A DNA stretch of 64,000 nt from Brachionus plicatilis (Eukaryota; Rotifera; Eurotatoria; Ploima; Brachionidae): NCBI GenBank assembly GCA_010279815.1, contig QEOQ01000041.1, forward strand, positions 189,048 to 253,047, read 5' to 3'. Within the stretch, counting starts at the first letter, position 1. Each line of letters opens with the position of its first letter. A model generated the notes under the pieces. The model had not been told where the DNA came from. It ran no database searches and saw nothing but the letters and a program-made list of their open reading frames with translations. This document shows positions 45,501 through 55,561 of the stretch, piece after piece. Made by a program: the position numbers and the translations under genes.

Positions 45501-48276
45501 TATTTCTTCAATATAAATTGAAACTAAAATTGCGATCATGGTTCTAGCTAATGGAAATAAATTAGATCTGATCTGAGATTCATCGAGTTTTTTATTAAAT
45601 TAAGTCTTTAAATTAGTGATATTGAATAAACAAAAATCATGTAGTTGCAAATCTTTTTTTTATTAAAAAATATTTTTAATAATTTGTTGAATGCCAAATA
45701 TCAATATCATTTAATAAAATTAAGATACGTTTTTAGTATTAATTTTAAATTATTATAAAAAAATTCTTTACAAAAGGAAATTTGGGCATCGTGTTTATAT
45801 TTCCCCGATAATAAATTTAGTTAGTCTAAATAGTCCAAAAATGTATGTTGTGAGACAGAGTAATTATTTAATATGTAAATAGGGTGAAAATTACTTTGAT
45901 TTAATTATTTCGACTAAAAAAAGATTGATTAATAAAGTGTTAACATAAATTCTGAATTTTTTGCAATCAACTTACCATTCTGGTATAACAAAACTAATAG
46001 CTATTATTTGAAGGCTTTATTTAAATGATTTTTTTTATTTATTTTATCTGTTAGGTTTCTTCAGGAAAAAAAAAATAAAAATAAATAAGATTACTGAGTC
46101 TATAAGAGTAATAAGTATATTTTATTTTTTAATTTGGTTTTAGTTTAGAATATTTTAATTTAGAGTTTAAACAAAATACTTATACTTTTTAAATTTGTCT
46201 ATAGAAGAAAAATTATTGACTAATTTTTTAATTTCAAAAATTTCTATTACGACTAAATAAACAACAAAAAAACTTTTTTTAATCAGCCGCTAGAAGCTAA
46301 TATACTTTTTTTTTTAAAGAGGAATAAATATATTCAAAAATCAAAATTATATAAAAAAAAATTATATTCTTCATTAATTTTTGCTGATAATTTTCTTCAA
46401 AATTTATTTAAAAGAAATTATCGATGAAGGTTCTTTTATTGTGAAAAAACTACACAATTTTTTTCTAACAGGTTTTTATGATATTCTAAAAATATTTTAT
46501 CAAATTTTGGTCCAAGAGCAAGTCGAATTTTTCAATGTATTTTTTCTTAGAAAATAAACTCTTTTTTTAACGAAATCATTGAAAAATAATCATAAATATT
46601 TATTGTGAGATGTAGAATAAATAAATACATCGAATTATTATTTAAAAAAACTTAATCATTTTTAATTTTAAATTTTAATTAGAAATTTATTTGAAGAAAT
46701 ATTTAATGTCGACTATTTAAATCAAAATTGACATTAAAGAAAAATGAATTGAGGGAGTTATTATATTTTTTGTCAATAGGTCAAAATGTTCGAATGTATT
46801 ACACAATATTTAAAATATTTTTTTAAAGGAGTAAAGACTTTTTTAAGCAAAAAACACTTTTCCTAATTAAATTCTTAAGGTTCTAGATATTGCCTTGATT
46901 ACCAAAGGCAAGTAGATTTTTAATTTCAGAATTGATTGTTAGTGAGAGCCTTTACTTAACTAAAAATACTATTTTGATTGAAATTATTTTTAAATTTAAT
47001 TATATTATTGAATAAAAAGTGGATGAAGTGTGTCGCATGAAAACATCTAAAATTGCTGAATATTATCTGATAATAAAAAGTAAAGATTTTAAGAAAATAG
47101 AGAAAATTATCTAGGTTTTTTTTTAAAATCCTACAAAGGTGAATCTGTATTTTTTGCTTAATTTAGCGCTATTTATTTCGGATACTAATTACAACTCTTT
47201 ACAGAGTAAACTAAAGAAAATCATCACTTTTAAATTAAAAAAAAATGGCAAAGGCTTATTATCCGATTTTTTTGATGAAGATGATTGGCATAAAGCCGTT
47301 TTTATATTTTATCATATAAATAATGCTGACTTTTTTTTTCGTAATTAGAATGAGTTAAACAAATATTGATTTTAAAAAAGAAAAATGGGAAGATTTTCTC
47401 AGACCAAAATTTTTAATCGCTTTAGCTTTATTTTAACACTTTCCAATGATAGATTAGAAATTTCGTGATTTTAAAAAAAAAACTCTTATCAGACAATTTG
47501 GAATTTTTAGGTCAACCCAAAGAATTTAAAAAAAAAATTTATCTGATAATATTTATTTAAATTAAACAATGAAATAAAAATTTAAACAGCTAATATTAAG
47601 ATATTTTTTTTCAAAGATTTATACCAAACAGTTAAAAGATAGTAGGCATTTTTTTTTCTTTTTTAATTAAAAAAAATGCTGATTTTTTAAAAAGTTAAAT
47701 AAAATTCAAGATTTGAAAATATTCTAGAAATTATTTATTAGCTTGGATGATTAGAACATGATCTTCAAAATTAATAAGAAAAAAAATAATTAACTTGAGC
47801 TAGGCACGACGATTAAGGTAAACAATCATGACTTTAAGATCTAAATCTGTTTTATTTGGCTAATAGAATATTTTTTTGTTCTATCAGCTTGGCATATTAT
47901 CATCGTGCAACAATGATAAAGCGTAAGATTATTATTATTTAAAAATAATTAATATATACTAGAAGCTAATTAACAAAATATGAATTTTTTTAAATTTAGC
48001 TAGAGCTGTAGGCGAACAATTGGTTCATAGAACCAATTAGACAAATGCGTGTTTGCACCCAGCTGGTACAACCATAAGAAAAAAACAAAACAAAAACAAG
48101 CACCATTCTAGTTCAAGCACTTTTCAATCTAGAACGTCATTTTATCAAAAAATAAATTTTTATTTCTTAATTTTGCTAAGCTAAAGCTAAATCTAATCGG
48201 ATTAATTTTTGAATTTTTCTACATTAAATAAATTTTGTGAATTTTTTTAAAGAATTGAACTTTTAAGAAGAGAAAA
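42508..48276. other. 5.8-kb intergenic stretch
   Basis: AT-rich DNA between RPS9 and the AChE-like gene. Apart from one candidate small frame at 45194-45364, no coding, RNA or clear transposon signal was found. The frame at 47139-47348 opens at GTG and looks like noise. Confidence 0.5.
45194..45364 (-). CDS. Candidate 56-aa small protein or exon, unrecognised
   Basis: ATG at 45364 opens MKKFKRVKMIKDMDLANRG and the frame runs to TAG at 45194 with a CKNC motif. Its base composition (several CGA, GCG, TCG codons) is clearly less AT-biased than the surrounding 5 kb, which is the only reason to list it. No family is recognised, and it may be a lone exon or chance. Confidence 0.25.
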   Translation of the reverse strand: MKKFKRVKMIKDMDLANRGSLSEKQKQQRSFGAISDSNCKNCLPKFINKSIFLDAT

Positions 48277-50490
48277 ATGCGCAACACAATTGCATTGTTA
48301 TTTTTGGCTCTTACATTTTCAAAGCTTGGCTCCTATAGGACTCGGTGCGAGCAGGAAACAGTGAGAGTGGACCGCTCCAAAGAGCCGGTGAGAATCAAGC
48401 TGAAAAATGGACAACAACTTATTGGTAACCGCAAAGTGGTTCGGATAGAAAAAAAATTCTCCATTCAGGAAAAAATTGTGTACGAATTCCTCGGAATTCC
48501 GTTTGCCCAGGCTCCATTGGGAGAAAAAAGATTCGAATTCCCGCACAAATTAACTCATGTGCTGCCACAAAACATTTACGATGCAACCTATTCGCGTTCT
48601 TCATGCTGGCAAGAGTTCGACACTACATTTCCCGGCTTTCGCGGATCCGAAATGTGGAATCCACCCAACGGTGTAAGCGAAGATTGTCTCTACTTCAACC
48701 TTTGGGTCCCTGTAACCAAAGAACAAGACAGTTTGCTCTACAACAATCACCAAAGATTAAATTATTATCCAAACGCATTCAGAAGTGACAGAGAAAAACT
48801 TAGACCAACTTTGTTTTGGATTTATGGCGGATCGTTCAACAGCGGCTCGTCCAATCTGAAAATTACCGACGGAACTATCATTAGTTCTTTTGAAGATGCC
48901 ATCATGATCTCTTCCAACTACAGAGTGGGACCTTTTGGCTTTTTGTTTTTGAATAGCTCTTCAGCTCCGGGCAATGCTGGCTTAGCCGATCAGGTAATGG
49001 CACTGGAATGGTACAAAGAAAATTACTTGGACTATTTTGGCGGATCAAGAGACCAGATTTGTCTGTTTGGCGAAAGCGCTGGTTCAATAAGCATCAATTT
49101 ACTTTTGCTGTCAAACAAAGCTCACATTTTTAACAGAGGCATTCTTCAAAGTTTGTCCTCTTACTTGGACATAGGCTTTAGAAAGCCTCATGATGCGCTC
49201 AAAATAAGTTTGGACCTGGCGCAAAAAGTGGGTTGTGTGGGAATAAATGAAAGCTTCACAAAAAATAAAGCAGCTTTGAATTTAAATAACTTGGACACCA
49301 CTGCATCCCAGGCCGATCTTAGCAGACTACAAAAGGAAATACACAAGTGCCTGTTGAAGCAAAATTCATCTATTTTATCTCAGTTACAATTCGAAGTTGA
49401 GTATGTAAATGATCATTTGAAAATGCAGTTTTTGCCCACCATGGACTATCATGGACTCATTGCCGATGACCCTCTTGATTTCAGATTTGAAAAGCTCAAA
49501 GCCAAAGTTCAGCACGAAATTCTAATTGGCATCAACTACGACGAGTCCACATTTTTCTCCTTCTACAACTATTACGGAAATTATTTTGATTTTGATAAAT
49601 TTCTCAAGCCAACTATGACCTATGAAAATGAGTTTGTTTTTGAGAGGCTAGTGGAATCGTTGCGGACTAAGAAAGTCCCATATTTTAAAATTTCCTCAGT
49701 TGATTTTGGCCAAAAACCAATTGTCCAAATAACTTACTCTAAAAAACAAAACCAGTTGGTCAATGAGCATTTTTTCAACAAATACACCAAGTGTTTGTTT
49801 GATTTGTACTCAAATGAGCACAATAAATATCGAAATTGGGACGGTTCTGATCTTAATTTTGACCTGGACGCCAGTGGCAACAAGTCGCCCCAATTGGCTT
49901 GGAAAAAGTTAAGCAAGATGGTGAGTGATGTTATCTACAGTTGTCCAACTATAAAGCTAGCAAATAGATACAATGTAGAAAATTCAAGCAACACTTATTT
50001 TTATAGGTTCAGCAAGAGAAGCAGAAAGAACCCGTGGCCAGAATGGCTGGGAGTCATACATGGCTACGAGATTGAGTATATATTTGGAATGCCCTGGGTG
50101 GACAAGAAAAATTTTGATGATGATGACCGTGAGCTTAGCCGCTTGATGATGAGCTATTGGGCCAATTTTGCTCGGACCGGAAAATTGAGCTCTCCACATG
50201 ACCGGCTGTCAAAAAGAGACTTTTTTGTCGAGCTAGGTCCAATGAGCCGAAATCTCACAGAACAAGAGGAGCTTGAGATGTTTAATTCGGGATATCCAAT
50301 GTGTGACTATCTTAATAATTACGTCAAGCCAGATCATGAATATGCAGGCCAGTTGGAACAATGTTTAAACTATCAAAATGATAAGATGCTTAGCTTGAGC
50401 TCAACTGTATCGAATTATGACATTTGTTTTTTTAAATTTAAATTAGTTTTTTCTCTTTTTCTTTTTTTCTTTTTAAATTTTACCAAATAA
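48277..50490 (+). CDS. Acetylcholinesterase-like carboxylesterase, intronless
   Basis: Single open frame of 737 aa starting at ATG. A hydrophobic signal peptide (1-20) is followed by an alpha/beta-hydrolase cholinesterase domain and a C-terminal hydrophobic tail (718-735) after CLNYQNDKM, which suggests a GPI-anchor signal or membrane tail. The catalytic triad is present: Ser267 in GESAGS, Glu423 in NYDESTFF, His595 in GVIHGYEIE. The choline-site tryptophan of AChE is kept (Trp127 in MWNPPNGVSEDCLYFNLWVP). Disulfide cysteines match AChE: C110/C137, C320/C358, C556/C676. The oxyanion-hole strand reads IYGGSFNSG instead of IYGGGFYSG. AChE hydrolyses acetylcholine at cholinergic synapses. The protein is about 120 residues longer than vertebrate AChE owing to loop insertions (about 147-175, 460-540). 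A non-AChE cholinesterase cannot be excluded. Confidence 0.88.
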   Translation: MRNTIALLFLALTFSKLGSYRTRCEQETVRVDRSKEPVRIKLKNGQQLIGNRKVVRIEKKFSIQEKIVYEFLGIPFAQAPLGEKRFEFPHKLTHVLPQNIYDATYSRSSCWQEFDTTFPGFRGSEMWNPPNGVSEDCLYFNLWVPVTKEQDSLLYNNHQRLNYYPNAFRSDREKLRPTLFWIYGGSFNSGSSNLKITDGTIISSFEDAIMISSNYRVGPFGFLFLNSSSAPGNAGLADQVMALEWYKENYLDYFGGSRDQICLFGESAGSISINLLLLSNKAHIFNRGILQSLSSYLDIGFRKPHDALKISLDLAQKVGCVGINESFTKNKAALNLNNLDTTASQADLSRLQKEIHKCLLKQNSSILSQLQFEVEYVNDHLKMQFLPTMDYHGLIADDPLDFRFEKLKAKVQHEILIGINYDESTFFSFYNYYGNYFDFDKFLKPTMTYENEFVFERLVESLRTKKVPYFKISSVDFGQKPIVQITYSKKQNQLVNEHFFNKYTKCLFDLYSNEHNKYRNWDGSDLNFDLDASGNKSPQLAWKKLSKMVSDVIYSCPTIKLANRYNVENSSNTYFYRFSKRSRKNPWPEWLGVIHGYEIEYIFGMPWVDKKNFDDDDRELSRLMMSYWANFARTGKLSSPHDRLSKRDFFVELGPMSRNLTEQEELEMFNSGYPMCDYLNNYVKPDHEYAGQLEQCLNYQNDKMLSLSSTVSNYDICFFKFKLVFSLFLFFFLNFTK

Positions 50491-50563
50491 TTGTTTGTTT
50501 TCTTGTTTATGATATTTTTACTGAACATTTTGGTGTGAATAAGCTAGTTTGTTTAAATAATGT

Positions 50564-50569
50564 AATAAA
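50564..50569 (+). terminator. Poly(A) signal AATAAA of the AChE-like gene
   Basis: AATAAA about 75 bases after the stop, followed by an A-run. Confidence 0.5.
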
Positions 50570-51419
50570 ATTAAAAAAAAAATCATTTTGCTTATATCAA
50601 CAATTGTAATTTCTTTAAAAAAAGAAGACATTTTTCAAGTTATAGATGAAATTTCCGAGCGACTGCTAATATTTCCAAAATAAAATTTTTGTAAAACATT
50701 GATTGACAATAGAATTTTTTTAAAATTTCATTAAATATTGGAAAAACTTGCATCAAACTTGAATTTTAAAATAAATTCACATTTTTAAATTATTTAAGTA
50801 ATTGTATAAAAATTATTCATCTAATAAAATTGGTGAAGAATCAGTGCACACCAAAAAAATTTAAACTTTTTGCCAATATTAATTTAAATCTTAAAAAATT
50901 GTTTTTTTTTTTTAACTTTTTAAAATTTTTTTTTTATCCTTGGTCACTATATGAATCGAATTATAATATACAAAGAATCATTGAGCTCTAATTTAAACAG
51001 ATCACAGAACTCAGAATTTTTCATCAAAATTCATTCAGTAATATTCTAAACCATCCAAATATTGTTCTAATTTAAAATTGTATCACCAAAACATCCTTCT
51101 CTGGCTCAAAAAATTGCTCAAAATCAATTTAAACTCGACTTAAACGTCTTTCTGTTGATTTTAGATTTTTTAAGTAAAATTATGTTTAATTTTTATTTTT
51201 AATACGACTTTAAAAAAATTAATTAGTTATGCAATTAAATTAAGGGAAAAAAATTTTTTCAGTAAATTTTTTTATAAAACAAGAAAAATAATGTAAAGAT
51301 AATAAAAAGCCAAATTGAAGTTACAGATTAAATTCGAAGATCAAAACGAGCATTTAAAATTTTAAAATTTAATCAATCTAATGATTTTGATAATTTTTAA
51401 GAAATAAATATATCGCACT
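50570..51419. other. Intergenic, nothing recognised
   Basis: AT-rich spacer between the AChE-like gene and a LINE fragment. Confidence 0.5.
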
Positions 51420-51870
51420 TACATTCGTTCGCATCTGGATTTTTCAGTGTCGGCTTGGAACCCGTATCTCAGAAGAGATATTGACACCCTTGAAAAAGTC
51501 CAGAGAAGAGTAACAAGAGTTCCCAATGCTTTGAAAGGCATGGAGTACGAGAGCAGACTTGAGCAGAGGGGTCTTATATCTCTGGAGACAAGACGACAAC
51601 GTGGTACAACAAGCCTAATTGGTCGGCTCCGAGAGACACGAAGAGAAGTCAACTAAGGCGTGAGATCGTGGCATCATGTCAGCAAAGACACGACTTCTTC
51701 ATCAATCGGATAGCAAATGTATGGAACGAACTACCAGACGAAGTAGTTGCAACTGAGCCGGTAGACTCATTTAAAATCAGATACGACCAACACTAATTGA
51801 GACGACCGCTTTGAGGGGCATCTCTGCGAATCATCTCGCATCGCGGTCTTTACTACTACTACTCCTACTA
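51420..51870 (+). mobile_element. 3' end of a third LINE relic
   Basis: Reads SAWNPYLRRDIDTLEKVQRR, VTRVPNALKGMEYESRLEQR and, after frame breaks, a NELPDEVV-like segment and a (TAC)n tail near 51850. This is the C-terminal region and microsatellite tail of a non-LTR element. It is GC-richer than the neighbourhood and much better preserved than the LINE at 18.5 kb, so it is probably a younger, 5'-truncated insertion. Confidence 0.75.
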
Positions 51871-52332
51871 CTTAATACTAAACATCCCAAGACATGCAAT
51901 TCTATAGTTCATTATCATCAAAATAGTATTAAAACCCAGTCAAAACCTAAATAATGTTTCATCGAGGAAAAATTGAGGATCATCGAAAAATCATCAAATT
52001 AACCAATGAATTTAAGATGAGATAATTAAAACCTACAAGTATTTTTTTTTGGCAACAAAAATAGGAGAAGTCACTATTTGAACTTTTCATGAACTTTGAT
52101 TCTGTGCTTGAGTAATATTAAAAAGCATATATGCATTAAAAAGCAGTCGTTAATTTTTCTATTTTGTTAATATGCAATTTGAAAAGATCAAGATCGAAAA
52201 GACTTTTAAATAATGTTTGAAATTTTTTGAGACGAGTCGACTAAATTATTTCTTAAATATACTTATTTTTAAGCCGGTATGCTTAGGTGTATGTGTGAAA
52301 AATTTATATAAGCATTTGATCCTTAAATCAAG

Positions 52333-53956
52333 GATTATGGTTAAGATTGTCAGAATCAAAAATGTCAGAGTAAAATTGTCAGAAATAAAAAAGTCAGAAA
52401 AAAAATTGTCAGAAAAAAAATTGTCAGGTCTGACAATTTTATCAAAGAGATAGCGATAATTTTTTTATTGGTTAATTTTTTTGAAGAAATATAATAAATG
52501 AAAAAAAAGATCACAAAAATTATTATTTAAAAAAATCAGAAATAAAATATTAATTTAAGTCGAAACTAATTTCATTTTTTGTAAAAACATAATTATCAAT
52601 TAATGTATAAGAAAATAAAGTAAGAGATTTATTTAGAATTATAAAATTGAACTCATCTCTAATTTTTTTTTGATCAAAAATTAATTTACCAGGATCAATA
52701 TCCATTGCTAGAGCCAATGCATAACCAAGCGCAAACAAGCCACAGTCAACCGACCCATTTTGTTTAGAGACTGGAATATGATTAATTTTGATAAATCTAG
52801 ACCCAACATTTATTCTTTTTAGTACATTTTTAATAGTGTTTAAATAGTAACCGGGATTATTTAAACTATCGTAAATGTACCAATTATTTGAACAAGCAGG
52901 CTCACTTGGATTATAATTTGAAATGACGACCCAGTGATTTTTAGCATGAGCAACTTGGATAAAAAGTGATTCATCAAGTGCATCAGGATTAAAAGGAGTA
53001 CCCTCAATCGAAAAATAATCAGGCATAAACAAACCATTTGAACCATATTTTTTAAATATAAGGTTTTGAAATTCTGTTATATGCAAATTATTTAATTCTT
53101 GGTTTTTATCGAGCTTTAAAAGATCTAGAGAAATAGGAACCCGCTCAAAGTCAGTAAAAGATCTAGCTTCTAAAAAATATATTTCTCCTGATTCATCAGA
53201 TTTGAATTTTTTAGGGTTTACAGGAACTAACTCTAATGGTTGTGGTCTATCTAAATGAAGCTGTGTATATGATGCCAAAGCAGTTACTAAATTTTGTGGA
53301 ACTGGTTGACTCTGGATTAAAAATCGTAAATAGAATTGCATTTGACTTTTTAATATAGTAAATTGTTCTTTAGTGAATGAAGATGAATAGTCAGCTGTTC
53401 GTTTAATCACTAAATTTGTAAAATCAACTCGCTCCAAAAAATTTTCATTTTCAAAAGGGCATTCAAATACTATTTTTCTCCTTCGTTTTTGTCCGACTTT
53501 ATCAATATTTTCTTCATTCTCATGATCCTCGCTATATTTCAATGTATTAATACCATAAGGGTTTATGATATGTGATGTCAATTTATCAAAATATTGTGCA
53601 AAAGGTAACACATTTTCATTGTATTGTTCCTTTAATAAAATAAATATTTTATCTTTATTCTTGTTTCTTGACAACTTTTATAAATTAGGATTCAATTTAA
53701 ATTAATTAATATTCAATTGTCAGTTAATTTAAAAAAAAACGTTTTATCTTCCAATTAGAAAAAAGAAAAAGCAAAAATCAGGATTGGTTTGACATTTTTA
53801 TTTCTGACAATTTTGTTTTTTTTTACATTCTGACTTTTTTTTTTTCTGACAATTTTTTTTCTGACTTTTTTTTTTTCTGACAATTTTTTTTCTGACTTTT
53901 TTATTTCTGACATTTTTACTCTGAAATTTTTGATTCTGACAATCTTAACCATCTCC
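52333..53956. mobile_element. 1.6-kb TIR transposon carrying an Ulp1-like protease
   Basis: Inverted termini share ATGGTTAAGATTGTCAGAAT and then several GTCAG-A/T-tract units. They are flanked by perfect 8-mers AAATCAAG at 52325-52332 and 53957-53964. The right terminus is longer (more GTCAGAAAAAAAATT units). Between them lies one substantial frame, an Ulp1/C48-type cysteine protease on the minus strand; no transposase is present. The superfamily is uncertain: an 8-bp duplication fits hAT, and Mutator-like elements, some of which carry Ulp1 genes, make 8-11 bp. Confidence 0.85.
52550..53674 (-). CDS. Ulp1/SENP-like (C48) cysteine protease encoded by the transposon
   Basis: A 374-codon frame without internal stops. 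The catalytic set is complete: His247 in AKNHWVVIS, Asp269 in YIYDSLN, Gln305 in SKQNGS, Cys311 in VDCGLFALG. Around residue 220-245 a FMPDYFSIEG...ESLFIQVA segment precedes the histidine as in C48 peptidases. These enzymes cleave SUMO, NEDD8 or ubiquitin-like modifiers. The first ~110 residues are Lys/Glu-rich and unassigned, with KRRRK (63-67) as a possible nuclear signal. The frame opens at TTG right after an in-frame TAA; the first internal ATG is codon 112, so the true start is probably an upstream exon (an AG lies just before the TTG) or has been lost. The intact frame suggests recent activity. Confidence 0.8.
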   Translation of the reverse strand: MSRNKNKDKIFILLKEQYNENVLPFAQYFDKLTSHIINPYGINTLKYSEDHENEENIDKVGQKRRRKIVFECPFENENFLERVDFTNLVIKRTADYSSSFTKEQFTILKSQMQFYLRFLIQSQPVPQNLVTALASYTQLHLDRPQPLELVPVNPKKFKSDESGEIYFLEARSFTDFERVPISLDLLKLDKNQELNNLHITEFQNLIFKKYGSNGLFMPDYFSIEGTPFNPDALDESLFIQVAHAKNHWVVISNYNPSEPACSNNWYIYDSLNNPGYYLNTIKNVLKRINVGSRFIKINHIPVSKQNGSVDCGLFALGYALALAMDIDPGKLIFDQKKIRDEFNFIILNKSLTLFSYTLIDNYVFTKNEISFDLN

Positions 53957-53964
53957 AAATCAAG

Positions 53965-55561
53965 TCTTGTTTGTTAACTGCTTTAATTATTTACTGGCAA
54001 AACCAGATTTTTCTCAGTCGACTAAAAAAATAATTAAATAGTGAATCAGGAGTAAAATAAATTTAGTCTTTGATCAAAACAAGGTTTGTTTATTTAATTC
54101 ATTAAAAAAATTTAAAATTAAGATGATAAATTAATTAATTATTTTAAATTAATTCTGAGGAGACCTTTTTTTTAGATTAATCTGGATTAATATGGAATGA
54201 GCTTTTAAGAATCGGTATCGCACCTTGTAACATTAGCAAGATGATAATAATTTCGGTTTTGTGAAATTTAGTTCAATAGAACAGAACAAAGAGTAAAATA
54301 AAACTATTCCTTTTTTTCTAGATTCTGTAAATTCAACATAGTGCAACATTCATAGTTGCATAATAGACAACATTCTATTAAAATTTTCAATATTAGCAGA
54401 ATTATATTTCAATGTTTTTGAACGTATTGTATTCTGTAAAGAGTTTGCGCATCATTAAGAGACATCGAAATTTAATACCACAATGAATGTTGCACTATTT
54501 TGCATTTACAGAATTAATTTTTTACGCCTAGAAAAAAAAGCAATAGTTTTTCATTACTTTTTATTCTGTTTTATTGTACTAAATCTCACAGAACTATAAT
54601 TTCTCAAATAAAAAAATAAAAAATAATTTTAAATAAATGAAAATCCGATGAAATTTTTATTTTTCATCGATGAAACATTATGAATCTGCTCACTCCTCAT
54701 CAACGAAACATCGGTGTAAATATTTTTTTTCCATTGATGATACATCGAATTCTAATTAACTGGGAATGATTGGTAATTATTTTAATAAATAAAAACAATC
54801 AATAATTTAAATAATTCAAGTTAAGTTTAATTCAGAAACTCAAATTCAATAATTTTTGTATTCATTCATTTAAATAAAATTAATTTTATTTTCCCATTAA
54901 GATAAATTATAAATTTTAAAACATTAAATTTTTTTGTCTTTAAAAGAAAGTTTTATTAAAATCAATTTAAAAAATCTAAACCGTCTAAAATTCAATTAAA
55001 AGGGTTATTTTCAAATTTTTAATATGAAAATAAACTTCAAATAATATGTCAAGTAATTGCTTAGGAAAATTTTTTTTCCTCTTTAATTTAAAAAAATATC
55101 ACATTTTATAATTTTATCTTTTGATGTTGATCTCAAACTTCAATTTGTCAGCAAAAAAGTGAATGAAAATAAAAATAGTTGATTTTCAATTGAAAAAAGT
55201 TAAATAAAAAAAAAGTTTTACTTAAGACTTTCTTTTTTGGTATAACCTTTTACGCAATAAATCCCTAATTTTTTCATTAGCGGATTTTCTTTGTAACTGA
55301 TCATTACTTGAACATGGTGGATTTGTTTTTTGTTTTTGGATACTTTTTAAAAATTTCTGGTTTATTAACAAAAATTTTATTTATTATTCAAAAAGGCTTC
55401 ATTTAAGATTAAAAATTTCAGTTCTTTAAATACATATTTATATAATAAATATTAATTTTTTTTTATATTAATAAAATAGAATAAAAAAAAAATTTAATTC
55501 ATTAATATTCAGAATTTAATTAAATTAAAAATTTTTAAAGGCTCAAAAATGTCTGTCAGCA
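53965..55561. other. Intergenic with a foldback MITE
   Basis: Apart from the foldback at 54240-54610 nothing was recognised. Around 54655-54730 ATCGATGAAACAT and related words repeat a few times. Confidence 0.5.
54240..54610. mobile_element. Foldback MITE, copy C
   Basis: The arms begin with TTCGGTTTTGTGAAATTTAG on the left, with the complement (CTAAATCTCACAGAAC) on the right; inner arms are GTGCAACATTCATAGTTGC and AATGAATGTTGCAC. It is the same family as 5917-6291 but diverged. Confidence 0.65.

Noticed and set aside
47139..47348. 69-codon frame with DFFDEDDWHKAVF
   Set aside because: GTG opening, no homology and an isolated position; likely chance.
52217..52453. 78-codon Lys/Ser-rich frame over the left end of the Ulp1 element
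   Set aside because: It is a translation of the GTCAG-A/T tandem terminal repeat and opens outside the element; not treated as a gene, although the ATG within the TIR is noted above.
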